From the NCBI GenBank assembly GCA_005776725.1, contig SXOO01000174.1:1-64000 (forward strand): a stretch of DNA of 64,000 nucleotides, written 5' to 3'. This document shows positions 35,685 to 43,534 of the stretch, piece by piece. The notes beneath the pieces were generated by a model that made no database searches, was not told the origin of the DNA, and saw nothing but the letters and a program-made list of their open reading frames with translations. Source of the stretch: Pseudomonadota bacterium. Lineage in GTDB: Bacteria > Myxococcota_A > UBA9042 > GCA-2863065. A program made the position numbers and the translations under genes. Every line of letters starts with the position of its first letter. The stretch's first letter is position 1.

Positions 35685-37049
35685 ATGAATCGCCGCCAAT
35701 TCTTGAGCAATACGGCGCGCGCCACGCTCGGCGCCACGCTCTTCGGCGCCTTTCGCAGCGGTCGACTCGAGGCCATGGACGGGAGCACGCCGCACGTCTT
35801 CTGGGTGCAGGTCCACGCCAACGGCGGCTGGGACCAGATGCTCTTCTGCGACCCGAAGTTCGGGCCCCGCCAAGACCAGAACGGCGCGTTCCACAGCCTG
35901 GACCAGCTCGGGCAGGTCGCCGGGATCCCGTACGTGGACGCGTACTCGCTGGCGGCGCCCCAGATCCGCCCCGTGGGGCCGTTCTTCCAGGAGTTCGGCG
36001 AGCGGCTCACCGTGATCTCGGGCCTCGATACCAGCACCAACAACCACGACGTGGGCACGCGCTACTGCATGAGCGGCAGCCTGCTCGAGGGCTTCCCGAT
36101 CTTCGCCGCCCAGGTCGCCGGCGTGCTGGGCCAGGGGAAGGTGATGCCGCTGGTCGACATCTCCGGCTATGACGAGGCGGGCGGGCTGGTGGCGCCTGTG
36201 CGGTTGGATTACGTGGGCGTGCCCCGAATCACCGCGCTGCAAGACACGAACAAGCCCTCCGCCGGGCAGTGGCTGAACAACACCTCCACCGTCTCAGCCG
36301 ACTCGCTCGTCCATCCGGACGCGCTGGCGTCGATTCGAGCGGCGTCCCGGGCGCGCCTGGATCGGCGGCAGGCGGCCGCCACCCTGCCAGCGCGGGTCCG
36401 GGCCCTGGAGGCGTGGCGACGGGCCATCCTGGCGGTGCCGGGGCTGGCTGAGCTCGAGATCCCGAGCGTCGGCTCGAACGGGCTCTCGAACACCAAGGCG
36501 CTCGCGTCGATGGGGATCAAGGCGTTCCGGGCGGGCCACGCGATGTCCATGACCGTGAGCGCGGGCGGACCGAACCTGGACTCTCACGGGATCTCGGACG
36601 CCGACCACATCGCGGAGCTCACGACCGTCTTCGATGTGGCGCGCCACGTCGCCAACGAGGCGGACGCCCTCGAGGTCCCCTGCATCGTGGTGATGAGCTC
36701 GGACTTCGGCCGCACTCCCGTGCGCGAGACGGCCGGGAGCGGGCATTGGCCCATCGCCAGCATGATGCTGCTCCAGAACAGCCGAGCGGCCGCGATGGAC
36801 CTCCTGCCAAGGGGCGTGGTCATCGGTGGCACCACGGGCCCAGTCGAGGGACCGAGCTCGCTGACGACGGTGCTGAACGCGCGGAAGATCCACCCGAAGA
36901 CGCACGCCTTCGACGATACCGGCGTGATCCTCACCCCCAGCCACGTCTTCAAGGCGCTGCGCCGGGTGGCGGGGATCGCCGAGGCCGACGCCCTGAGACC
37001 CTTCGCGATCCACGTCGACGGCCCGGAGCTGGAGCTCGGCGGGGCCTGA
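35685..37049 (+). CDS. DUF1501-like Tat-exported protein
   Basis: 454 residues, starting MNRRQFLSNTARATLG, a twin-arginine export signal, so it folds in the cytoplasm before export. Motifs of the DUF1501 (sulfatase/alkaline-phosphatase-like) family are visible: VQVHANGGWDQM, LTVISGLDTSTNNHDVG, PNLDSHG and VVMSSDFGRTPVRE...GHWP. Members lack a proven reaction. It lies 4 bases after the haem-motif lipoprotein and is surely co-transcribed. The HANGGWD motif replaces the common GGxDG variant. Confidence 0.75.
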   Translation: MNRRQFLSNTARATLGATLFGAFRSGRLEAMDGSTPHVFWVQVHANGGWDQMLFCDPKFGPRQDQNGAFHSLDQLGQVAGIPYVDAYSLAAPQIRPVGPFFQEFGERLTVISGLDTSTNNHDVGTRYCMSGSLLEGFPIFAAQVAGVLGQGKVMPLVDISGYDEAGGLVAPVRLDYVGVPRITALQDTNKPSAGQWLNNTSTVSADSLVHPDALASIRAASRARLDRRQAAATLPARVRALEAWRRAILAVPGLAELEIPSVGSNGLSNTKALASMGIKAFRAGHAMSMTVSAGGPNLDSHGISDADHIAELTTVFDVARHVANEADALEVPCIVVMSSDFGRTPVRETAGSGHWPIASMMLLQNSRAAAMDLLPRGVVIGGTTGPVEGPSSLTTVLNARKIHPKTHAFDDTGVILTPSHVFKALRRVAGIAEADALRPFAIHVDGPELELGGA

Positions 37050-37090
37050 CGGTCGCCCGTGGTGGCTGGGGCGTCCGTCGCGCGCCGGCA

Positions 37091-37810
37091 TCAGCTCCGA
37101 TAGACCCAGAACCCCTCGCGCTGCGCCACCTCGTTGAGGTCCGGCAGCCCCTTTGCGCTGCCGTGCGGCGCGGCCGGGTCCACCAGCAGCCCCAGCTGTC
37201 CGCACCGGATCATGGGGAGGTCGTCCACGGTATTGCCAGCGCCTAGCAAGAGCTCGGAGTGGCCGAGCTCGGTCCGCAGGCGCTCGACCTTCCCCTGCCC
37301 CGCCGTCGTGGGCTCGAGGACCCGCCCAGTGAGCCGACCGCCCTCGCGCTCGACGTCCATGGCGAAGACGTCTCGGTCCTCGAAGCCGAACGCGCGCGCG
37401 CCGGGGAGCACGGCCCAGATCGGGCTGGCGCTCACGATGACGACCCGCGCCCCTCGCGCCCGCAGCCAGCGCACCAGGGCGAGGAGCTCCGGGTGGGCGC
37501 GTGCTGCGCCCCGGGCAGTCCAAGACGCCTCCGACCAGGCGAGAACCTCAGAGAGCTCACGACCTTCGGTGGCCGCGGTGGCGTAGCGGTAGCCGGTGGG
37601 CCGGTCCTTCGCGCACAGAGCGTCCGCGTGCGCGCGGCACCCGGCGGCGCCGTCCGGCGGCTCGATCAGGCGGCGTTCGTCGATCCAGTCGAGGAGGTCG
37701 TCGGACACGTCGGTGGCCCACAGGGTGCCATCCGCGTCGAAAGCGGCGACCCTGCCCTGCGCCTCGATACCCTCGAGCGCCTCGTACAGACCCGCGAGCG
37801 GTTTGAACAT
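37091..37810 (-). CDS. HAD-superfamily phosphatase (SerB-like, HAD-IB)
   Basis: 239 residues from ATG 37810, preceded on the minus strand by AAGGAGG. The further-upstream in-frame ATG at 37930 would run into the divergent gene. Motif I is DADGTLW with Asp25 and Asp27, motif II VIVSAS, and the Lys is in GQGKVERLR. Motif III is GNTVDDLPM. The helical cap around 60-110 fits the C1 class that includes phosphoserine phosphatase and phosphatases of choline/ethanolamine phosphate. The substrate is not determined. It is divergent from the WxPGHW lipoprotein gene with 73 bases between. Confidence 0.85.
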   Translation of the reverse strand: MFKPLAGLYEALEGIEAQGRVAAFDADGTLWATDVSDDLLDWIDERRLIEPPDGAAGCRAHADALCAKDRPTGYRYATAATEGRELSEVLAWSEASWTARGAARAHPELLALVRWLRARGARVVIVSASPIWAVLPGARAFGFEDRDVFAMDVEREGGRLTGRVLEPTTAGQGKVERLRTELGHSELLLGAGNTVDDLPMIRCGQLGLLVDPAAPHGSAKGLPDLNEVAQREGFWVYRS

Positions 37811-37883
37811 GACTGCCTCCTTCGTTGACGGGGTGACGAGCCGGGCAGCATACTCGCGTTCTTCGGAGGGAGAAGGGGCCCCC

Positions 37884-38213
37884 ATGCAGCTGCGCTGGTT
37901 CCGCCATCTTCTGGTCGCCGTCACCCTCACCGGTTGCGTGCTGCCGGTCTACTACGTCGAGGACGAGAACGAACCCGTTGTGGTCGCCCCCGATCCGCCG
38001 CCGGACACACGGCAGGAGGTGGTTCCACCGCCGCCCGGCCGTTACCACGTCTGGATCCCAGGGCGGTGGACCTGGTCGGTCGAGGCGCATCGCTACACCT
38101 GGCGTCCGGGGGTTTACCGCCGGATCCGGCACCCACTCCACAGGGCGTGGATCCCGGGCCATTGGGAAGCGCAGGCCCGAGGGTACGTCTGGGTCCCAGG
38201 TCACTGGCGCTGA
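37884..38213 (+). CDS. Small WxPGxW-repeat lipoprotein
   Basis: 109 residues with signal FRHLLVAVTLTGC (lipobox LTGC). After an acidic, Pro-rich linker come repeated tryptophan motifs WIPGRW, WRPGVY, WIPGHW and WVPGHW, the YxxWxPGxW repeat of small envelope proteins in Myxococcota and other proteobacteria. The function of these repeats is not known; surface or peptidoglycan binding is possible. ATG 37884 follows ggaggg at 37865. Confidence 0.75.
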   Translation: MQLRWFRHLLVAVTLTGCVLPVYYVEDENEPVVVAPDPPPDTRQEVVPPPPGRYHVWIPGRWTWSVEAHRYTWRPGVYRRIRHPLHRAWIPGHWEAQARGYVWVPGHWR

Positions 38214-38222
38214 CCGCCGCTA

Positions 38223-38705
38223 GTGATCCGCCTCTCCCGCAAGTCTGAATACGCGCTGCTTGCGCTCGCTTACCTGCACGCCAACGGCCGGGAGCGCGCG
38301 GCGTCCGCGAGGGACATCGCGGGCCATTACCGCCTGCCGTCGGCGCTGCTCGCGAAGGTGCTGCAGGCCCTGAAGCAGAGCGGCGTCCTCTCGTCAGTGA
38401 AGGGTGTGAGCGGCGGCTACCGGGTCGAGCGCGACCTCGGCACCCTGTCGCTGTACGAGGTGCTCGGGATCTTCGAAGAAGACACGGCGCTGGTCGACTG
38501 CCTGGCCCACGCCTCGCCCACGCCGTGCGTTCAGCTCGATTGCTGCGCCATCCGCGACCCCATCGCGGCGCTCAACGAGGCGATCCAGGATCAGCTGCGC
38601 GGGCTCACCATGGCGGCGCTGTTCGACACCCCACCCGCCAACGCTCGGGTCGCCGTTGGGCGACTCACGCGCACCGTGCGGGCGCCAGCCCCCCTCGAGG
38701 CCTGA
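38223..38705 (+). CDS. Rrf2-family transcriptional regulator with Cys cluster
   Basis: 160 residues from GTG 38223. The winged helix shows RLSRKSEYALLALAYL, the recognition region LPSALLAKVLQALKQSG and the wing GVSGGY, all standard for Rrf2. The effector loop has Cys93, Cys102, Cys107 and Cys108, close to the three-Cys pattern that holds a [2Fe-2S] cluster in IscR/NsrR, so a redox or NO/iron response is likely. It precedes the acyl-CoA synthetase gene by only 2 bases, so the two are probably one transcript and the synthetase may be under its control. Confidence 0.85.
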   Translation: MIRLSRKSEYALLALAYLHANGRERAASARDIAGHYRLPSALLAKVLQALKQSGVLSSVKGVSGGYRVERDLGTLSLYEVLGIFEEDTALVDCLAHASPTPCVQLDCCAIRDPIAALNEAIQDQLRGLTMAALFDTPPANARVAVGRLTRTVRAPAPLEA

Positions 38706-38707
38706 GA

Positions 38708-40570
38708 ATGCGCGCCACCACTCTCCCGGGGCTCTACCACGAGCAGGTCGCGCGCTTCGGCCACCGGGTCTCCACCTATCACCTCGACGGCCTGACCGGC
38801 CGATGGCTCGGGACCACGTGGCGGGACGCGCACGAGCAGGTCTACGGCTTGGCGAATGGTCTCCTGTCGCTGGGCGTGGCGCCCGGAGACCGCGTCGGCA
38901 TCATCGCTGACACCCGCCCCGAGTGGTGCGCGGCGGATCTGGCCATCGTGTGCGCGGGCGCCATCACGGTGGGGATCTACCCGAGCAGCAGCGGCGAGCA
39001 GTGCCGCTACATCCTCGACCACGCCGAGGTCCAGGTGCTCTTCGTCGAAGACGCCCGCCAGCTCGAGAAGCTGGTGGCAGCGGTTCCCGACGGCCTCCGC
39101 CACGTGCGAGTCATCGTCACGTTCGACTCGCTCGCGGTGCGGCCCGCCCTGGGCGAGTGGCGGCACGAGGATGCCGCCGCAAACCTCCAGTGCCTGGACG
39201 TGGCCGAGTTCGTCGCGCGCGGTCTGGCGTGGGCCACGGCGCATCCCGGCGCCTACGACGATCGCTGGCGCGCCATCAAGGCCACCGACCTCGCGATGCT
39301 GGTCTACACCTCGGGGACGACGGGGCCGCCCAAGGGCGTCATGCTCACCCACCGTAACCTGGTGTGGACCGTGCAGGCCCAGAACCAGGTCCTTCCGCTT
39401 CGGGACGACGACCTCGGCATCGTGTACCTGCCGCTCACCCACGTCTTTCAGCGGGTGGCCAACTACGGGGCGATGGAGGCTGGAGCCACGGGCGTCTTTG
39501 CCGAGCGCCTCGACAAGCTGGGCGACCACCTCCGCGAGTTCCGGCCGACCGTGATGCTGGGCGTGCCCCGGGTCTACGAGAAGATCCACCAGAAGATCCT
39601 GGCGCGAGTCGCCGAGGCGCCGCCGCGCCGTCAGAAGATCTTCTCGTGGGCGGTAGACGTGGGGAAGCGGGCGCGGGTGCTCGAGCGAGAGGGCCGCCCC
39701 TTGCCGCTGCCGCTCAGAGCGCAGCTGGAGGTGGCCGAGCGCGTGGTCTTCGCGCGGGTCCGCGACGGACTCGGGGGTCGGCTTCGGTTCCTCGTCTCGG
39801 GCGCCGCCCCGATCGCGGTGGAGCTGCTCGAGTTCTTCCACGCCGTCGGGCTCCCGGTCTACGAGGGCTGGGGCCTCACCGAGACCACCGGCCCCGCCAC
39901 GGCCAACCGCCCGGGAGCCGTGCGACTGGGCACCGTGGGCCGAAGCCTCCAGGGCTGCGAGACGCGCGTCGCGGAGGACGGCGAGCTGCTGGTGCGGGGC
40001 GAGAACGTCTTCGCCGGCTACTTCCGCGACGAAGAGGCCACCCGCGCCGCCTTCACCGAAGACGGGTTCTTCCGCACGGGGGACCTCGGCGCTATCGACG
40101 CCGAGGGCTACGTCCGGATCACCGGGCGGAAGAAGGAGCTGATCATCACGGCCGCGGGGAAGAACATCGCGCCCAACCCGATCGAGGAGAAGGTGAAGGC
40201 GCACTCGCTGATCTCGCAGTGCGTCGTCCACGGCGACCGCAGGAAGTACCTCGTGGCGTTGGTCACGCTGGATCCTGACGCGCTGCTCGCGCTCGCCACT
40301 CGACACGGGCTCAGCCTCCCCACGAGCGAGCTGGTGAAGCACCCGAGGGTCGTGGGAGAGGTGCAGCTGGCCATCGACGTCGCGAACCGCGAGTTCTCCC
40401 GCGTGGAGACCATCAAGCGTTTCCTCGTGCTGGACCACGAGCTCACCCCGGAAGACGACCTCCTCACACCCACCATGAAGCTGAAGCGCCAGAACATCGA
40501 GCGACGGTACGCGAACGAGCTCGAGTCGCTCTACGAGGCCGCCGGAGAGCGGCGGGAGTCACTCTGGTGA
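38708..40570 (+). CDS. Long-chain fatty-acid-CoA ligase (AMP-forming)
   Basis: 620 residues, a FadD15/ACSL-type synthetase. The P-loop YTSGTTGPPKGV near residue 200, YEGWGLTETTG (adenine/substrate motif), GENVFAGYF, TGDLG and the hinge GRKKELIITAAGKN with catalytic Lys region are all present. VYLPLTHVFQR is typical of the long-chain branch. It activates fatty acids with ATP and CoA for beta-oxidation or lipid synthesis. The stop overlaps the next gene's GTG start by 4 bases. Confidence 0.92.
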   Translation: MRATTLPGLYHEQVARFGHRVSTYHLDGLTGRWLGTTWRDAHEQVYGLANGLLSLGVAPGDRVGIIADTRPEWCAADLAIVCAGAITVGIYPSSSGEQCRYILDHAEVQVLFVEDARQLEKLVAAVPDGLRHVRVIVTFDSLAVRPALGEWRHEDAAANLQCLDVAEFVARGLAWATAHPGAYDDRWRAIKATDLAMLVYTSGTTGPPKGVMLTHRNLVWTVQAQNQVLPLRDDDLGIVYLPLTHVFQRVANYGAMEAGATGVFAERLDKLGDHLREFRPTVMLGVPRVYEKIHQKILARVAEAPPRRQKIFSWAVDVGKRARVLEREGRPLPLPLRAQLEVAERVVFARVRDGLGGRLRFLVSGAAPIAVELLEFFHAVGLPVYEGWGLTETTGPATANRPGAVRLGTVGRSLQGCETRVAEDGELLVRGENVFAGYFRDEEATRAAFTEDGFFRTGDLGAIDAEGYVRITGRKKELIITAAGKNIAPNPIEEKVKAHSLISQCVVHGDRRKYLVALVTLDPDALLALATRHGLSLPTSELVKHPRVVGEVQLAIDVANREFSRVETIKRFLVLDHELTPEDDLLTPTMKLKRQNIERRYANELESLYEAAGERRESLW

Positions 40571-41346
40571 GCGTGGACCTCCGCCAGAGCTGGTTCGACG
40601 CCGAGCTCGCCGTGGTCGACGTGGAGACCACCGGCCTCGACGCCAGCAAAGACCGTGTCATGGAGATCGCCGTCGTGGCGATGCGGGCCGGCGCCACCAT
40701 CGAGCGGTGGTCCACCCTCGTGAACCCGGGGATCCCCATCCCCGACGAGGTCGTCGCGATCACCGGCATCACCAACGCGATGGTCGAGGGCGCGCCCAGC
40801 TTCGCGACCATCGCCGCGGACGTAGAAGCACGGCTCCGTGGGCGCGTGTTCGTGGCCTACAACCACACGTTCGACCAGGCGTTCGTGAAGGGCGAGCTCG
40901 AGCGGGTGGGCCTGAAGCTCCCCGAAGTGCCCTGCCTCGACCCCCTGGTCTTCGCGCGCGAGTTCCAGAAGGACGACGGCTCGAAGAAGCTGGGCAAGGT
41001 GGCCGAGCGCCTCGGGATCACGCTCCTCGAGGCCCACCGTGCTGCCAACGACGCCGAGGTCGCGGGCTTCATACTCTACGCCTTCAAGGAGCAGCTCCCG
41101 CCCACCCTCGAGGACCTCGTGGTCCTCCAGCAGCAGTGGTCGCTCCAGCAAGAGCAGGTGATGGCGCAGCGTCGCCGGTGGCGCGGTGAGCTCGAGGAAG
41201 AGGGCGCCAGCGGCGCCACCGTCTCCGCCATGGTCACGGCTGACGGCTTCGTGCTGGGCCCCGCCTACGTCTATGGCGACGAGCCGGATCCGATTCGGTT
41301 CTTCTACGGCCTGCTCCCGGATATCGGCGCGCGAAAGGCGGCCTGA
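40567..41346 (+). CDS. DEDDh 3'-5' exonuclease (DnaQ/epsilon-like)
   Basis: 259 residues. The ExoI motif VVDVETTGLD (Asp18, Glu20), ExoII NHTFDQAF and ExoIII HRAANDAE give a complete DEDDh active site, and VAITGITNAMV is typical of the epsilon family. The catalytic domain occupies residues 1-180. The last ~80 residues are a Gln-rich helix (LQQQWSLQQEQV) and a small domain not seen in E. coli epsilon. It could be a proofreading subunit or a stand-alone repair nuclease. Its coupling to an acyl-CoA synthetase gene is not explained by function. Confidence 0.85.
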   Translation: MSVDLRQSWFDAELAVVDVETTGLDASKDRVMEIAVVAMRAGATIERWSTLVNPGIPIPDEVVAITGITNAMVEGAPSFATIAADVEARLRGRVFVAYNHTFDQAFVKGELERVGLKLPEVPCLDPLVFAREFQKDDGSKKLGKVAERLGITLLEAHRAANDAEVAGFILYAFKEQLPPTLEDLVVLQQQWSLQQEQVMAQRRRWRGELEEEGASGATVSAMVTADGFVLGPAYVYGDEPDPIRFFYGLLPDIGARKAA

Positions 41347-41351
41347 GAGAG

Positions 41352-41870
41352 CTAGGCGGGTCGGTCAGCCTCGAGCCACGCCTGCATGGCGGCGCGCTCG
41401 GCCTGCCACCCGGGACCCACGCGAACATCCAGGAACAAACGGAACAGCCCTGACAGCATCCCGTCGAGCTCGTCGATGAGCGCGAGGCGCTCCCGAAGCT
41501 TCTCGTCTTCTTCCCGCGTGAGCAGCACCGGGATCTTGGCGCCCGCGACGGCGAGGCTGTCGCCCGCCACGTTCGCCACCCACTCCCGCTGCCCGCGGAC
41601 GATGCGAATGCAGGCCTTCTCGACCTTCTTGCCCTGCCGCAGGGCCACGCGGGCCTCCGGGGTGAGACCCGGGTCCTCGGCCTTGACGGAGACCTTCTCG
41701 GCCCCCTGCCCTGCCGCGGCCAGCGCGATGCGGTCAGTAAGGAAGAGCTCGATCGGCGCGGCGTCCCCGAGCGCGAACAGCCCCTCCTGGAGGTCGCTCC
41801 GGTACCACAGCCACGTGAGGAACTCGCGCCCGAGAAAGCCGGTGGAGGCGAGGCGATCGACGAGGTCCAT
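41352..41870 (-). CDS. RdgC-like protein, C-terminal part (separate gene)
   Basis: 172 residues starting MDLVDRLASTGFLGREFLTWLWYRSD. The LGREFLTWLW segment is typical of the C-terminal region of RdgC-like recombination-associated proteins of Myxococcota. The preceding gene on the same strand, 5 bases upstream and in a different frame, encodes the N-terminal part. The two therefore look like one RdgC-like chain divided in two. RdgC in E. coli is a ring-shaped DNA-binding protein that restrains RecA. Whether the split is natural or comes from a frameshift cannot be decided here. Confidence 0.6.
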   Translation of the reverse strand: MDLVDRLASTGFLGREFLTWLWYRSDLQEGLFALGDAAPIELFLTDRIALAAAGQGAEKVSVKAEDPGLTPEARVALRQGKKVEKACIRIVRGQREWVANVAGDSLAVAGAKIPVLLTREEDEKLRERLALIDELDGMLSGLFRLFLDVRVGPGWQAERAAMQAWLEADRPA

Positions 41871-41875
41871 GCGCT

Positions 41876-42502
41876 TTACTCCGGGGTCCCGACGAAGTCG
41901 GCGGGCTCGAGGTCCATGAGCTGAGAGGCGAGCTCGGCGCCGTTCTCACCGCGCGCGGCGAGGAGGGTGTAGGGCGCCGACATGACGATCTTTAGGCCCC
42001 AGGTGTCGCGAACGATGTCCTCGAACTGCTCCTGCATGCTCTTCGAGTGGGTGAAGAGCCGAATCGTGCCGTCGCCGGTGTTCCAGACCACGTCCGTGGT
42101 CCGGATGTCGGCCAGGGCGCGGTGCCGCAGCTCCTGAAGCACCATCGCCTTCAGGTTGGCGCGCTCGCTCTTCTTCATGGTCTCGCGTCCCTCCTTCTTC
42201 AGGAGCTCGCGCTCTTTCCGCTCGAGGTGCGCCTGAAAGGCGGCCTTCGGGATGCGGATGAGGTCCTCTCGCAGCGACAGGCAGACGTAGGGGTCGACGA
42301 AGACCTTCTCCCAGCTGAGCTCGAGGTCGAAGGGGTTGCCCAGGGCGCACCACCCGATCGAGCGGTCCTTGCCGGCGTTGATGTCGATGTCGCGAAACGC
42401 GTGTTTCCGCAGCGCATCCAGGAAGGCGTCCTTGAAGCCCTCGGGGGGCTCCTCGACGACGAAGTAGACGGTGTAGGTGAGACTTCCGTGCGCGGCACCC
42501 AT
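41876..42502 (-). CDS. RdgC-like protein, N-terminal part
   Basis: 208 residues: a beta-rich start (GSLTYTVYFVVEEPPEGFKDAFLDALRK), SLREDLIRIPKAAFQAHLE, a basic helix (KKEGRETMKKSERANLK) and DVVWNTGDGTIRLFTHSKSMQEQFEDI. The order 'LREDxxRIPxxxxxAHxExxE ... VDVVWD ... F..TS' is the core of RdgC-like proteins. It is likely a nucleoid-associated factor influencing recombination. It ends with TAA 5 bases before the gene for the C-terminal part. Confidence 0.6.
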   Translation of the reverse strand: MGAAHGSLTYTVYFVVEEPPEGFKDAFLDALRKHAFRDIDINAGKDRSIGWCALGNPFDLELSWEKVFVDPYVCLSLREDLIRIPKAAFQAHLERKERELLKKEGRETMKKSERANLKAMVLQELRHRALADIRTTDVVWNTGDGTIRLFTHSKSMQEQFEDIVRDTWGLKIVMSAPYTLLAARGENGAELASQLMDLEPADFVGTPE

Positions 42503-42699
42503 GAGAGCCCTCCAATCCGCGGCGTGCGGGGGGCGCGACCATGCCGCCCCAGCCCTCCCGGGTCAACTAAGCGCTTCGTGGCCGTGTCCTGGGCACCGTG
42601 CCTGGGAGCGCCCGCGGCCTCTAGCCGTGCGCCCGGAGGGCTTGCGGCGCAGCGTAGAACGCGCTCAGGATGATCGCTCACGCCCGTCGGAGCTGCGCC

Positions 42700-43494
42700 A
42701 TGCGAACCCTGAGAATCGCGTTTCTGTCCGTGCTCTTCGCCCACCCCCTCGCCTGCGGCGGAGGGGAGACGCTCGACAACGAGAACGCCACCACGGTGGC
42801 CGCGCTCGCGCTGGCCGAGACTGCGGGCGCCGACGACGAGGGCTCGCTGGGCGCCCTCGCCTTCTCGGAGGTGCCCGCAGCGAGCGCGCCGGGCAAGGCC
42901 GACGCTGCCACTACCGAAGAGCGCCTGGCTCGGTTCAAGGACTACGTGACCTCGAAGATCAGCTGCGCCAACACCGTCGAGGCCGCGGGCGCGGTCACCC
43001 TCACGTTCGGGAAGGACTGCACCTGGGCGGGCAAGCGCTGGAGCGGGGAAGCCACCTTCACCTACGACACGCCGAACAGCGTCACCGTGGACTTCGCGGG
43101 GCTCTCGGTGCGCGGTGCCACCACCACGGGGACCTTCACCGTCACACGGAAGGGCGAGCGCCACGTGACGCTCGAGGGTTCGCGGAGCTCAGAGGCTGCC
43201 GGCGTGACGGTGGACGCGACGGTGGTGCTGGAGGCGCAGTGGGACGAGGACTCACTGGCGTTGGTCTCGGCCAAGCGGACGAAGACCGTGGACGGCGCCT
43301 CCCGGACCTACACGGCCTTGGGCGTCCACTGGGTTCGAGGTGAGCGAGCGCCCGAGACCGGCACCATGAGCTGGCTCACCCGGGCGGGGAAGACCTACAC
43401 GATTGCGTTCGCGCGAACGTCCGAAGGGGCCCTGGAGGCCACGGTGACGAGCCCGACTGGGACCACCACGGTCCCCGTGGACGACCTGGGATAG
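42700..43494 (+). CDS. Lipoprotein of unknown function
   Basis: 264 residues from ATG 42700 (GGAG seven bases ahead), preferred over ATG 42670, which lacks a site. The signal MRTLRIAFLSVLFAHPLAC ends in a lipobox. The mature part has an Ala/Glu-rich linker, one Cys pair (ISCANTV, KDCTW) and long runs of Thr/Val-rich beta-strands such as VTLTFG, GTFTVTRKGERHVTLEGS and KTYTIAF. A beta-sandwich or barrel-like domain is likely. No family is recognised. It is convergent with the tyrosine-kinase gene, 40 bases apart. Confidence 0.6.
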   Translation: MRTLRIAFLSVLFAHPLACGGGETLDNENATTVAALALAETAGADDEGSLGALAFSEVPAASAPGKADAATTEERLARFKDYVTSKISCANTVEAAGAVTLTFGKDCTWAGKRWSGEATFTYDTPNSVTVDFAGLSVRGATTTGTFTVTRKGERHVTLEGSRSSEAAGVTVDATVVLEAQWDEDSLALVSAKRTKTVDGASRTYTALGVHWVRGERAPETGTMSWLTRAGKTYTIAFARTSEGALEATVTSPTGTTTVPVDDLG

Positions 43495-43534
43495 CCCCGG
43501 GTCCCTAGTTGGCGGCCGGAGAGGGAGCGCAGGC

